A stretch of DNA of 64,000 bases from Terrisporobacter glycolicus ATCC 14880 = DSM 1288. Its GTDB lineage: Bacteria; Bacillota; Clostridia; Peptostreptococcales; Peptostreptococcaceae. The stretch spans positions 3,162,001 through 3,226,000 of the forward strand of contig NZ_CP117523.1 in NCBI RefSeq assembly GCF_036812735.1. Direction: 5' to 3'. The position numbers and the translations under genes were made by a program. Position 1 is the first letter of the stretch. Every line of letters begins with the position of its first letter. Shown here piece after piece: positions 7,820-15,562 of the stretch. Below the pieces are notes generated by a model that worked only from the letters and a program-made list of their open reading frames with translations, was not told where the DNA came from and made no database searches.

Positions 7820-7928
7820 TTGACAAAATATGTAAATTGATATATTATAATATTAACAATAAGATAATTAATAATTATATTTTGAAGATATAAATAAGTC
7901 AGAAGGCTTTAACCTTCTGGCTTTTTTT
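7820..7928 (+). ncRNA. Candidate small RNA (promoter plus terminator, no ORF)
   Basis: A plus-strand TTGACA (7820-7825) and TATTAT (7843-7848) with a 17-bp spacer are followed about 45 bases later by a strong intrinsic terminator. The implied transcript of roughly 70 nucleotides has no usable ORF. It lies in the 320-bp gap between the DUF4397 gene and the SNF2 gene, both on the other strand, so it is not the leader or tail of a visible gene. Alternatively it could be a remnant of a lost gene. Confidence 0.4.
7898..7928 (+). terminator. Intrinsic terminator of the candidate small RNA
   Basis: A 9-bp stem, GTCAGAAGG with CCTTCTGGC (one G-T pair; 7898-7906 / 7913-7921), six-base loop, then seven T (7922-7928). 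Confidence 0.75.
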
Positions 7929-8015
7929 GTCTTTAAATATTTTTAACCCTTAGATATAGTAATTAATTAACTTAAATTGTATTCTTACTTTCCCCGAGTA
8001 TGAATTATAATGTTT

Positions 8016-8040
8016 AAAGATGGTTTTCACCATCTTTTTT
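8016..8040. terminator. Hairpin at the 3' end of the SNF2 gene
   Basis: An 8-bp stem AAAGATGG / CCATCTTT (8016-8023 / 8030-8037). The T run (8035-8040) is on the plus strand, while the minus-strand side, where the SNF2 gene ends, is only TTTAAAC. It may serve either direction. Confidence 0.5.
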
Positions 8041-8045
8041 CTTGT

Positions 8046-10142
8046 TTACATATTTTCAAATAAATCAATTATTTCTTCTCTGGTTAATTTTTTCAAAGAT
8101 GAACTATTTTTTAAATTAGAATTTATTATATCTTCAATAAGGTCTTTTTTATAATCTTGCATAGCTATTACTTTTTCTTCTACTGTATTTTTAGAAATTA
8201 ATTTAATAACATCTACCACATTTTTTTGTCCAATTCTATGTGCCCTATCGCTAGCTTGGTTTTCACTTGCCGGATTAAACCAAGGATCAAAATGAACTAC
8301 TATAGATGCACTAGTTAAATTAAGTCCTGTTCCTCCTGCTTTCAATGATATTAGAAATACCCCCTTGGTATTACTATTGTTAAATTCTTCTACTAATTTT
8401 AGTCTATCTCTTGCATCTGTTTTTCCATCTAAATAAGAGTAGGAAATATTTTCTTCTTCCAATCTTTTTTCTATAATTTGAAGAACTTTTGTAAACTGAG
8501 AAAATACTAATATTTTTCTAGCACTTTCTTCCTTTATAATATTAGTTAAAATTTCTAACTTTGAATTTTTACCTTTATAGTTTTTAACAATTATTTCTGG
8601 AGCAATACTTAGTTGTCTTAACTTTGTCAAATAGGAAAAAACAGTCATATTATCTTCATTGTTTTCTAAAATTCTTCTTTTTATTAAATTTACAAAACTT
8701 TTATACGCTCTTTTATGTTCCTTATCCAACTCAACATAAAATTTATGTTCTATTTTATCTGGTAATTCATTAATAACTTCTTTTTTAGTTCTCCTAAGCA
8801 TAAATGGTTTTATTAAATTTTTTAGCTGACAGTGATTTTCTTCATTATTAACAAATATAGTTTCAAATTTCTTTTTACTATATAAATATCCTGGCATAAC
8901 AAAATCAAAAATTGACCAAAGTTCCATAAGGTTATTTTCTATAGGTGTTCCTGTTAAAGCAAATTTCACATTAGAATTTAATTCTTTAATTGACTTAGTA
9001 ATTATAGAATACGGATTTTTAATATTTTGCGCCTCATCAATTATACAGTAATCAAATGTTATGTTTTTATATTTTTCCATGTCATTTTTATAGGTACCAT
9101 AACTAGTTAGTATAACATCATAATCCTTATAATTCTCTAATACTTTTTCTCTTTGAGCTTTATTTCCATAAGCTATCCCTAGTTTAATATCTGGTGTAAA
9201 TTTTTCAAATTCATTTTCCCAGTTAAATATTAAAGAAGTTGGAGTTATAACTATTGATTTTTTATTTTTTTGCGAAAGTAAAAAAGCTAAAGTTTGTACA
9301 GTTTTACCAAGGCCCATTTCATCTGCCAGTATTCCACCAAAGTTATAATTTGATAAAGTATTAAAAAATTCAAATCCATCCACTTGATAATCTCTAAGGT
9401 TTGCCTTTAAATTTTCGGGTATTTTTATATTTTTATTTAATTTATTATATTTTTTTATTACATTATCTACGTATTTTCTACCACTTATTAAATTATCACT
9501 TTCATCTTCTAGCAACTTTTCTAGAAATACTACTTTATTCTCTGGTATCTTTATTTTTTGAAAATCACCACAAACACCCAATACATCTATAATTTGAAAT
9601 ATTTTTTCTAAATCATTGTTCTTTAAGTCAATATAGCTACCATCTGGCATAAGGTGGTACTTATATTTATCTTTATATGAATTGTATATATTGGCATATT
9701 CATTTTCATCTATTTTATCAATATGTAAACTAGCACCTAAATTTCCACCTCTAGATTGACTTAGGTCAAATATTACAGTAGGGTTTAATATTATGTCTCC
9801 TTCTGAAAATTCTTCTTTAGTTTTATCTCTTAATTTTTTTATTCCTTCAAGAACTGAAGCTATCATATGAGAACATACTTGAGTTTCTTTATTGTTGAAT
9901 ACATTTTGACAGTCACAACTAAGATTGGAAACTGTCCTATTTTTAGTATTTATACTTATCATAGATGTATAACTTCGTCTATGATGTTCATCAAATACTG
10001 TAGCATAAAACGTTGCTTCATTCCCTCTTGTATTTACATAGTCATTGCTTACATAATTTCTCTTATATGATGCAAATCCTCTATTATATTTTAACTTATC
10101 TGTGTATAGTCTTAATACTTCACTAAGTTTATCTACTTCCAT
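8046..10142 (-). CDS. SNF2-family helicase with N-terminal SWIM zinc finger
   Basis: DNA-stimulated ATPase of the SNF2 family, 698 residues. An N-terminal SWIM finger has C76, C78, C90 and H92. Lobe 1 shows LRDYQVDGFEF, Walker A DEMGLGKT near residue 275, and the DEAQ box (IIDEAQNIKN) near 368. Lobe 2 has LVFSQFTKVL, SLKAGGTGLNL and the QASDRAHRIGQ motif VI. It is shorter than many bacterial SNF2-SWIM proteins, which often exceed 1000 residues, but all helicase motifs are present. The ATG is preceded by AAAGGTGG. Partners in bacteria are poorly known; some associate with RNA polymerase recycling. It is transcribed alone. Confidence 0.92.
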   Translation of the reverse strand: MEVDKLSEVLRLYTDKLKYNRGFASYKRNYVSNDYVNTRGNEATFYATVFDEHHRRSYTSMISINTKNRTVSNLSCDCQNVFNNKETQVCSHMIASVLEGIKKLRDKTKEEFSEGDIILNPTVIFDLSQSRGGNLGASLHIDKIDENEYANIYNSYKDKYKYHLMPDGSYIDLKNNDLEKIFQIIDVLGVCGDFQKIKIPENKVVFLEKLLEDESDNLISGRKYVDNVIKKYNKLNKNIKIPENLKANLRDYQVDGFEFFNTLSNYNFGGILADEMGLGKTVQTLAFLLSQKNKKSIVITPTSLIFNWENEFEKFTPDIKLGIAYGNKAQREKVLENYKDYDVILTSYGTYKNDMEKYKNITFDYCIIDEAQNIKNPYSIITKSIKELNSNVKFALTGTPIENNLMELWSIFDFVMPGYLYSKKKFETIFVNNEENHCQLKNLIKPFMLRRTKKEVINELPDKIEHKFYVELDKEHKRAYKSFVNLIKRRILENNEDNMTVFSYLTKLRQLSIAPEIIVKNYKGKNSKLEILTNIIKEESARKILVFSQFTKVLQIIEKRLEEENISYSYLDGKTDARDRLKLVEEFNNSNTKGVFLISLKAGGTGLNLTSASIVVHFDPWFNPASENQASDRAHRIGQKNVVDVIKLISKNTVEEKVIAMQDYKKDLIEDIINSNLKNSSSLKKLTREEIIDLFENM

Positions 10143-10220
10143 TTTTCCACCTTTTCCTTAAAATTTATCATAGTTTTTTAATTCACTTTCATTTAAAACA
10201 GTTTCTATTTTAAAAATAAA

Positions 10221-10246
10221 ATATCATGAGATAATCCCCATGATAT
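10221..10246 (-). terminator. Terminator after the 42-residue ORF
   Basis: An 8-bp stem ATATCATG / CATGATAT (10221-10228 / 10239-10246), followed on the minus strand by TTTATTTTT. Confidence 0.55.
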
Positions 10247-10362
10247 TTCAAATTTTATTAAATTTTAATTTTAATTTTTATATTTCCATTTTCACACACT
10301 TCAACTTAAATTATACTCATATTATTATAAGTCATTCAAGTAGTTATTAAATTATTTTTTAT

Positions 10363-10491
10363 TTACTTTGGTTTTTTTATTAATGCTAATACTCCAGCAA
10401 TAATTAAAGCCCCTGTTCCTATCCATATCAACGCTTCACCACAACTAGCAAAAGAAATGTCCCTCATACAAAAATCTAATATGTTTTTCAT
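10363..10491 (-). CDS. 42-residue single-pass membrane peptide
   Basis: Short ORF starting MKNILDFCMRDISFASCGEA, then a hydrophobic helix (about 20-37: ALIWIGTGALIIAGVLAL) and ending IKKPK. An AAGGAGG site sits about eight bases before the ATG, and a terminator lies about 120 bases after the stop. The gap between the SNF2 and catalase-like genes is otherwise empty. Two cysteines precede the helix. I do not recognise a family; small membrane regulator, toxin-like peptide or processed signal peptide are all possible. The strong ribosome site and the dedicated terminator are the case for its being real. Confidence 0.55.
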   Translation of the reverse strand: MKNILDFCMRDISFASCGEALIWIGTGALIIAGVLALIKKPK

Positions 10492-10575
10492 CTTTTGACA
10501 CCTCCTTTTTAGCTTATTGCAAAAATATTTTTAATTATTCAGTTTAACTCTACTATATACTATGAATGCTAGAAT

Positions 10576-10608
10576 AAAAAAATGACACCTACATATTTTA
10601 GGTGTCAT
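10576..10608 (-). terminator. Terminator after catalase-like gene
   Basis: Stem TGACACCT / AGGTGTCA (10583-10590 / 10601-10608), followed on the minus strand by a run of seven T (complement of 10576-10582). Confidence 0.75.
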
Positions 10609-10614
10609 CAATTT

Positions 10615-11607
10615 TCATATATTATCAAAATCTTCATCATTTGCTTCATATAATTCTTCCTTATTTCTATAATGTCTATATTTTGACATCTCCTTATAAA
10701 TTTTTATTCTTCCTTCATTGATATCTCCTATAGGTTTATGAGAAGGAAGACTATGACCTGGTGAAAAAGACATTTTTTCTGCCAAATCAAATCTTTTCTT
10801 AGTTGTAAACCTTTGCCTTGGAATCCTTATTTCTCCCAATTTAATAAAAGGAGTTTTATCCTCTTCCCACTCTATTGAGGCATCATTTATTGGTGTATGT
10901 ATATCATTTATATAAAATTGTACCATAAAATCAAACACGGCTTCTTCCTTATATAGATGTCTTTGCATATTTTCTGTAAGATAGTTTTTCCCAAGTTTCT
11001 TAGGAAGTTTGCTCTTGTACATTGATCTTGGGACTATACTATATTTTACTATTTTATTACCAAACATATATGGGGTAGTACTGTAATATCTAATATCTAA
11101 AGGACTCGTATCATGTTTCATATTTTTTATAATATTTGTAATTACTTTGATATTTTTATCTTTTATTAATTTTCCCATAAAAATTATTGGTGTAGATTTT
11201 GTAGTATAATATATAGCATCATAAAATAATTTTAGCGTTCCTATGGGCATCGTTTTCATACTAACTAATAGAAAATCTTGAGTAAATTTTTCATCCTTTA
11301 CACATTTATCTCCATAAACATTTAATAATTTTATTGAAAATCCTCTAATATCTCTATATTTATCACTTCTTATTTTAGGACTTGAACTAGATAATCTTAT
11401 AAAAGCTTTATAATAATCTCTGTTAAAGATACCTTCTCTGTACTGCAAAGGTAAATTTTTATCTACAATAAAATATCCTTTTAGAAGTCCTAAACATTTT
11501 GGATGAGCATCCCTTCTTGTTAAGCCCTTGGCGTAATCTTTATCTAATTTTTCTTTTAATAAATATATTATTTTTGAGCTTATTTCATCATTACTATATT
11601 TTCTCAA
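10615..11607 (-). CDS. Catalase-like heme protein
   Basis: A 330-residue member of the catalase superfamily, shorter than true monofunctional catalases (about 480 or more). H35 in the RRDAHPKCLGLLKG block matches the distal catalytic His, followed by FIRLSSSSPKIRSDKYRDIRGFSIKL, which matches the catalase RFS...D.RGF..K region. The C-terminal LPSHKPIGDINEGRIKIY..MSKYRH resembles the HxPxG-IN-R-Y-S-xxRH block that carries the proximal Tyr. The start is TTG with AAAGGAG eight bases upstream. It probably binds heme; whether it breaks down peroxide or acts on lipid peroxides like other minimal catalase relatives is open. Confidence 0.8.
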   Translation of the reverse strand: MRKYSNDEISSKIIYLLKEKLDKDYAKGLTRRDAHPKCLGLLKGYFIVDKNLPLQYREGIFNRDYYKAFIRLSSSSPKIRSDKYRDIRGFSIKLLNVYGDKCVKDEKFTQDFLLVSMKTMPIGTLKLFYDAIYYTTKSTPIIFMGKLIKDKNIKVITNIIKNMKHDTSPLDIRYYSTTPYMFGNKIVKYSIVPRSMYKSKLPKKLGKNYLTENMQRHLYKEEAVFDFMVQFYINDIHTPINDASIEWEEDKTPFIKLGEIRIPRQRFTTKKRFDLAEKMSFSPGHSLPSHKPIGDINEGRIKIYKEMSKYRHYRNKEELYEANDEDFDNI

Positions 11608-11675
11608 TTATTTTTCTCCTTTACTAAAATTGTAAATAATACTTATTATTCCAATAATAGAAAAGAATAATTACA

Positions 11676-11703
11676 AAAAAGAAGGTATTTTACCTTCTTT
11701 TTT
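11676..11703 (-). terminator. Terminator after MATE gene
   Basis: Hairpin AAGAAGGTA / TACCTTCTT around 11679-11699 with a T run on the minus strand. It begins at the MATE stop codon. Confidence 0.8.
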
Positions 11704-13066
11704 ATTTAGCTACTGCAATATTATTAAATTTAGCTTCATTATTCAAATCACTGCTCTTTAATTTTCTTGTGTATATTATTATTCCAAATAAAGTTATAGC
11801 TTCTGTGATAGGTACAACAAACCATAGACTAGATCCCCCAAATGCCATTGGTAAACTTAATACAAGAATGATGTTTAATAAAAACCCTCTTATAACTGAT
11901 ATAAATATAGATGGTTTTTCTTTTCCAACAGATTGGAAATAATTACAAAGCAATATATTAATATTCATAATACAGAAAGCGCTTAAATAAAATCTCACTG
12001 CTGGTACTCCCATAGAAACAATATCTACATTAGCTTTTACAAAAGCATATATTACTTCTTCTGTAAACATAAATACTACTAGATATAATAAACATCCTAT
12101 TGAAATAGTAGTAAACATAGCATATTTTAAAACTGTTTTTACACGCTTACTTTCATTAGCACCATAGTTAGTTGCTATTATAGGTTGACTAGCCTGAGCA
12201 ACACCATTAAATAATGCAGTTCCAACTATTACACAATTTGATATAATTCCATAAATTACTATTCCCATATCCCCTATATATTTTAAAATTTGAATGTTAA
12301 ATATAAATATTACAAATCCAGCAGCAACTTCCATTAAGAAACTAGATCCGCCACAACCGATTATCCTTTTTATTCTTTTTACTGACGCTTCTTTTAAAGA
12401 TAGTTTTATTCTATTTTTCTTCGAAATAAAGTGAGTCAAAAGAACTGTAACTGTTGTTAAACTTCCTATAACTGTTGCTAAAGCTGCCCCCATCATTCCC
12501 ATGTCCATAGGGAATACAAAAATATAATCTAATACTATATTTAATCCTGCTCCTACAAGCACTGACATCATAGCCAATTTTGGAGCTTTTTTATTACGAA
12601 TTATAGGTGATAAAAAATTAGTTGCTATAAATATTGGTGTAAATATTGTTATGCATCTTCCATATTGTAAAACTAAGTCAATACTGTTTTCATTTGCTCC
12701 AAGGAAGTAAGAGATCTTTTCTAAAAATATGTTTGTAAATATTGTAAATATTAGTCCTATTATTAATACTGCTACCAAGCTAGAAATAAAGTATTTATTT
12801 GATTCCTCTTTATTTCCCATCCCATCTTCCATTGATATTAATATTCCACCTCCAAGTCCAAACATAAGACCTATACCGTTGTATACGGCAAAAAAAGGTA
12901 GGAAAATATTTAGTGCAGAAATACCTTCTGCTCCGACACCTTGACCTATTATAAGAGTATCTGCCAATATGTAAATTGCTGTTACAAGTGTAGAACATAT
13001 TGATGGTATTAGATAGTGGTAAAAAACTTTTTTCTCATCATCTTTTAATAAATTTAATTTTTCCAT
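11702..13066 (-). CDS. MATE-family multidrug/cation exporter
   Basis: A 454-residue transporter with about twelve membrane helices in two similar halves, typical of Na+- or H+-coupled MATE exporters (NorM/DinF/MepA group). Recognisable parts are YHYLIPSICSTLVTAIYILADTLIIGQGVG at the start, GRCITIFTPIFIATNF, and the second-half AQASQPIIATNYGA block. GGGAGGGG sits before the ATG at 13066, five codons inside the longest frame. A promoter about 240 bases upstream, an intervening terminator and a palindromic element precede it, so expression is probably controlled in the leader. Substrate unknown. Confidence 0.9.
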   Translation of the reverse strand: MEKLNLLKDDEKKVFYHYLIPSICSTLVTAIYILADTLIIGQGVGAEGISALNIFLPFFAVYNGIGLMFGLGGGILISMEDGMGNKEESNKYFISSLVAVLIIGLIFTIFTNIFLEKISYFLGANENSIDLVLQYGRCITIFTPIFIATNFLSPIIRNKKAPKLAMMSVLVGAGLNIVLDYIFVFPMDMGMMGAALATVIGSLTTVTVLLTHFISKKNRIKLSLKEASVKRIKRIIGCGGSSFLMEVAAGFVIFIFNIQILKYIGDMGIVIYGIISNCVIVGTALFNGVAQASQPIIATNYGANESKRVKTVLKYAMFTTISIGCLLYLVVFMFTEEVIYAFVKANVDIVSMGVPAVRFYLSAFCIMNINILLCNYFQSVGKEKPSIFISVIRGFLLNIILVLSLPMAFGGSSLWFVVPITEAITLFGIIIYTRKLKSSDLNNEAKFNNIAVAK

Positions 13067-13102
13067 TACAACCCCTCCCATTTTTTTATTAACAATAAAA
13101 AA

Positions 13103-13152
13103 TTTGCTTCGCTCATGTCGCCAACGGCTTAGTCCGTTGCTTAAGTCGCAAA
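13103..13152. repeat. GC-rich palindromic intergenic element
   Basis: A roughly 50-bp element of about 50% GC within DNA that is otherwise strongly AT-rich. Outer arms TTTGC / GCAAA (13103-13107 / 13148-13152) enclose an inner hairpin CAACGG / CCGTTG (13122-13127 / 13134-13139). It lies between the leader terminator and the MATE start. The composition and fold suggest a REP-like interspersed element, but only one copy is visible in this window. Confidence 0.45.
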
Positions 13153-13160
13153 GTTGAAAA

Positions 13161-13203
13161 TTAAAAAAGCCAAATAAGCATGCTAAGTATACTTATTTGG
13201 CTT
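13161..13203 (-). terminator. Terminator in the MATE leader (candidate attenuator)
   Basis: A 12-bp perfect stem AAGCCAAATAAG / CTTATTTGGCTT (13167-13178 / 13192-13203) with a T run on the minus strand (complement of 13163-13168). It sits about 95 bases before the ribosome site of the MATE gene and about 95 to 130 bases after the predicted transcription start. Confidence 0.75.
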
Positions 13204-13302
13204 GTTGTTTATATTTTATTTTTTGAACCATTAAATTATCTTGCATTGCGATTATAAATTAAATATAATTCGCCAATTGTAATGGCTCTTTTAACAAAAA
13301 CT

Positions 13303-13331
13303 ATTCTAATATATTTAATTAATAAAGTCAA
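13303..13331 (-). promoter_or_regulatory. Promoter of the MATE leader
   Basis: Minus-strand TTGACT (13326-13331) and TAGAAT (13303-13308) with a 17-bp spacer. The start point would be near 13296, giving about 130 nucleotides of leader before the terminator at 13167-13203. A short GCCA..TGGC hairpin is present early in the leader. Confidence 0.6.
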
Positions 13332-13345
13332 CCTAAATCTTCCTT

Positions 13346-13453
13346 TTATTCATTGGTTTCTTTTTTCTTAGCCTTACTAAACCTAAAGGATATTAGCCCA
13401 CATAAACCTAGTGTTATTGCTGAACCTACCACACCAGATACTGTAGTACCCAT
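13346..13453 (-). CDS. Possible 35-residue membrane peptide or remnant of a surface-protein C-terminus
   Basis: ORF of 35 codons beginning MGTTVSGVVGSAITLGL and ending in a Lys-rich tail after a Gly-rich hydrophobic helix. GGAG lies seven bases before the ATG. A stronger AAAAGGAGG about 40 bases upstream serves no long frame. The hydrophobic segment plus basic tail resembles the end of a sortase-anchored protein, without an LPXTG-type motif in frame, so this could be the stump of a decayed gene. No terminator directly follows. Weak call. Confidence 0.3.
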   Translation of the reverse strand: MGTTVSGVVGSAITLGLCGLISFRFSKAKKKETNE

Positions 13454-13513
13454 TGTATTTCTCCATCTGGATTTGAAGATGCATACAGTGATAGCCCTCC
13501 TTTTATAAATTAG

Positions 13514-13558
13514 AAAGCCATGAAGTTATCCTTGTTAAGAAGTAACCTTCATGGCTTT
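13514..13558. terminator. Strong hairpin between DUF1648 gene and the small ORF
   Basis: Arms AAAGCCATGAAG / CTTCATGGCTTT (13514-13525 / 13547-13558), extended inward with a bulge. T content is modest on both sides. It probably ends the minus-strand DUF1648 transcript. Confidence 0.55.
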
Positions 13559-13653
13559 AATTTCAATTAATATATATTTTTATTATGTATTATATTTTTC
13601 TAATTAAATACTAGCACTAGACTTTATAAAGGCCAATAAAAATAATAACATTT

Positions 13654-14121
13654 CTAACTTCTTAAGGCTTTTATCTTTGCGGAAGTATTAAACCCTATTG
13701 CTAATGGCAAAAATGCTGACATTGGAATAAATACAAAACCTAAATCAACTTTATTTATAATACAAAAAATTATATATGCCATTATACTCACAAGAATTAA
13801 TTTTAAAAATACAAATAAATCTCCTGCTAATAGAAATGCTTGCTCTTGCTTCTTTTTATCTTTTATATTACCTATTCCCCATAAAGATGGATTTAAGTAT
13901 ATCATAGTAAACACTATATATATTCCATAAGATATAGCTAGTTTCCATAAGATACTTGTTTTTGAGCCCATACCACCTACTTTACCAGTAATTCCAAAAG
14001 ATGTTGCTACCTCTTGTGGTATTTTTCCCCACATGACTGCCACATAAATTGATATTGCTATTAATGTAAATATTGTAAGTCCTTCAATCATTCTTTGCTT
14101 TTGTGTGAAAGCCATCTTCAT
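13654..14121 (-). CDS. DUF1648-domain membrane protein (SdpI-like N-terminal unit)
   Basis: About 155 residues with four hydrophobic segments. The first helix followed by IYVAVMWGKIPQEVATSFGITGKVGGMGSK is the DUF1648 signature, found at the N-terminus of SdpI immunity-type proteins. The rest (helices near 60-80, 95-118 and 122-142) is unassigned. The ATG at 14121 has GGGGGA close by; the longest frame starts ten codons earlier with no site. It stands downstream of the SPFH gene on the same strand. Function unknown; membrane integrity or immunity roles have been described for relatives. Confidence 0.7.
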   Translation of the reverse strand: MKMAFTQKQRMIEGLTIFTLIAISIYVAVMWGKIPQEVATSFGITGKVGGMGSKTSILWKLAISYGIYIVFTMIYLNPSLWGIGNIKDKKKQEQAFLLAGDLFVFLKLILVSIMAYIIFCIINKVDLGFVFIPMSAFLPLAIGFNTSAKIKALRS

Positions 14122-14266
14122 ATTTTCATCCCCCTCAATCTTATTTAACATATAAGTATAATTTTACATTATATTATAAGTTTTAAAAAGGTGTTTTATT
14201 AAAATATTTTTATGATTTATAAAACACAAAAAGCTAAATAGTCTTATTACTATCTAGCTATACATA

Positions 14267-15244
14267 TTAATTAATATTTCCGCTATTTACAACAGGTTGA
14301 GCATCTTTGTTTCCACAAAGTACTACTAATAAATTACTTACCATTGCTGCTTTTTTCTCATCGTCTAGCTTTACAATTTCATTTTCATTTAAAGAATTAA
14401 GAGCCATTTCTACCATACCAACAGCACCTTCGACAATTTTTTTACGTGCAGCAATAATTGCCTCAGCTTGTTGACGTTGAAGCATTGCAGCTGCTATTTC
14501 CGGAGCATAAGCTAAATGAGTTATTCTAACTTCACAAACTTCAAGACCTGCCACATGAACTCTCGACTGTAATTCTTCTTTTAATTTATCTGCAACTTCT
14601 TGAGAAGATCCTCTAAGTGTTTTTTCCTCTGATGCATCATTAACATCATAAGGATAAAGTCTTGCCACATTTCTAAGTGCTGTATCACATTGAATTGATA
14701 AGTATGTTTTGTAGTTATCAACATTAAATACTGCTTTTGTAGGATTTATAACTTTCCAGATTACTACGACTCCTATCATTATTGGATTTCCCATTTCATC
14801 ATTTACTTTTTGTATCCCATTATTTAATGTTAGGGTTTTAAGAGATACTTTTTTCGTTGCAGATGTTATTAGAGTTTCAGACTTATTTTCATCTTCTTTT
14901 CCCTTAGTCATTCTAAGTGCTGGTGATTCATATGTTGGATTGATAGCACTACAAAATGGGTTTACAAAATAAAAACCTTCTTTTGAAATTGTTCCATAAT
15001 AATTACCAAATAACACTAGCACTATTGCCTCATTAGGATTTAATATCTTTAATCCACAAAGCATAAAAATACCCACTATAAAACATATAATTCCTAGTAT
15101 TGTTGGAAATACTATATCTTTAATCATAGCAAAATAAATTGCCACTGGAAAAATCAATATTAAAATTAAGCCAATAAGTAAACCTAACCAACCACTCATA
15201 GGTTTAAGTTCTTTTTCATTAAATTTGATTCTTTCTTCTATCAT
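14267..15244 (-). CDS. SPFH/Band-7 (stomatin-type) membrane protein
   Basis: A 325-residue SPFH protein. Two N-terminal helices (about 18-40 and 45-65) are followed by [30 protein letters not shown], the start of the Band-7 domain, which runs to about 250 ([53 protein letters not shown]). A coiled coil and a short tail ending in VVNSGNIN follow. The family scaffolds membrane protein complexes. AAGGAGG precedes the ATG. It is preceded by a 62-residue membrane protein gene, with which it is probably co-transcribed, as often seen in clostridia. Confidence 0.88.
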   Translation of the reverse strand: MIEERIKFNEKELKPMSGWLGLLIGLILILIFPVAIYFAMIKDIVFPTILGIICFIVGIFMLCGLKILNPNEAIVLVLFGNYYGTISKEGFYFVNPFCSAINPTYESPALRMTKGKEDENKSETLITSATKKVSLKTLTLNNGIQKVNDEMGNPIMIGVVVIWKVINPTKAVFNVDNYKTYLSIQCDTALRNVARLYPYDVNDASEEKTLRGSSQEVADKLKEELQSRVHVAGLEVCEVRITHLAYAPEIAAAMLQRQQAEAIIAARKKIVEGAVGMVEMALNSLNENEIVKLDDEKKAAMVSNLLVVLCGNKDAQPVVNSGNIN

Positions 15245-15270
15245 AATTTACCCCTCCTTAAAATAACACC

Positions 15271-15535
15271 ATATCCTGCAATATTTTTTATTTTCATTAT
15301 TCTTTTACAAAAAACAAATATGCTATTGTAAAAGCAATTTGCCAAAAGGTTAATACTATACCTGTGGCATACTGTTTTGATATAAATAATTCATATATCC
15401 ATACAACTACAAATAAAATTGTAAATATAACATATAGAAATAAAATAAAATTATTGCTAGAAGATTTCTTTTTCCTTAATCTCAATCATATTGCCCCCTA
15501 AATAAAAAGTGACTCAAAAATATATTGCAGGATAT
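15271..15535. repeat. 14-bp inverted repeat flanking the 62-residue gene
   Basis: ATATCCTGCAATAT at 15271-15284 and its exact reverse complement at 15522-15535. One copy is upstream of the 62-residue gene, the other in the gap before the SPFH gene. Either a pair of protein-binding sites or a long-range RNA pairing that brings the two leaders together. Confidence 0.45.
15297..15485 (-). CDS. 62-residue two-helix membrane protein
   Basis: Starts with a basic stretch (RLRKKKSSSNN) followed by two hydrophobic segments (about 14-32 and 43-59). The start is TTG, eight bases after AGGGGG; an overlapping ATG in another frame gives only ten codons. It lies 52 bp upstream of the SPFH gene on the same strand and is bracketed by a 14-bp inverted repeat. 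No family recognised; as a partner of an SPFH protein it may be a small subunit of the same membrane assembly. Confidence 0.6.
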   Translation of the reverse strand: MRLRKKKSSSNNFILFLYVIFTILFVVVWIYELFISKQYATGIVLTFWQIAFTIAYLFFVKE

Positions 15536-15562
15536 CATTAATTATATATTATACTATATTAC

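Noticed and set aside
8046-10142. SNF2 helicase as part of a defence island (such as DISARM)
   Set aside because: No DUF1998, PLD, methyltransferase or BREX/DISARM partner adjacent; neighbours are unrelated housekeeping or stress genes.
12729-12998. Small ORFs in both directions inside the MATE gene
   Set aside because: They overlap a membrane-protein frame that is fully supported by helices and motifs.
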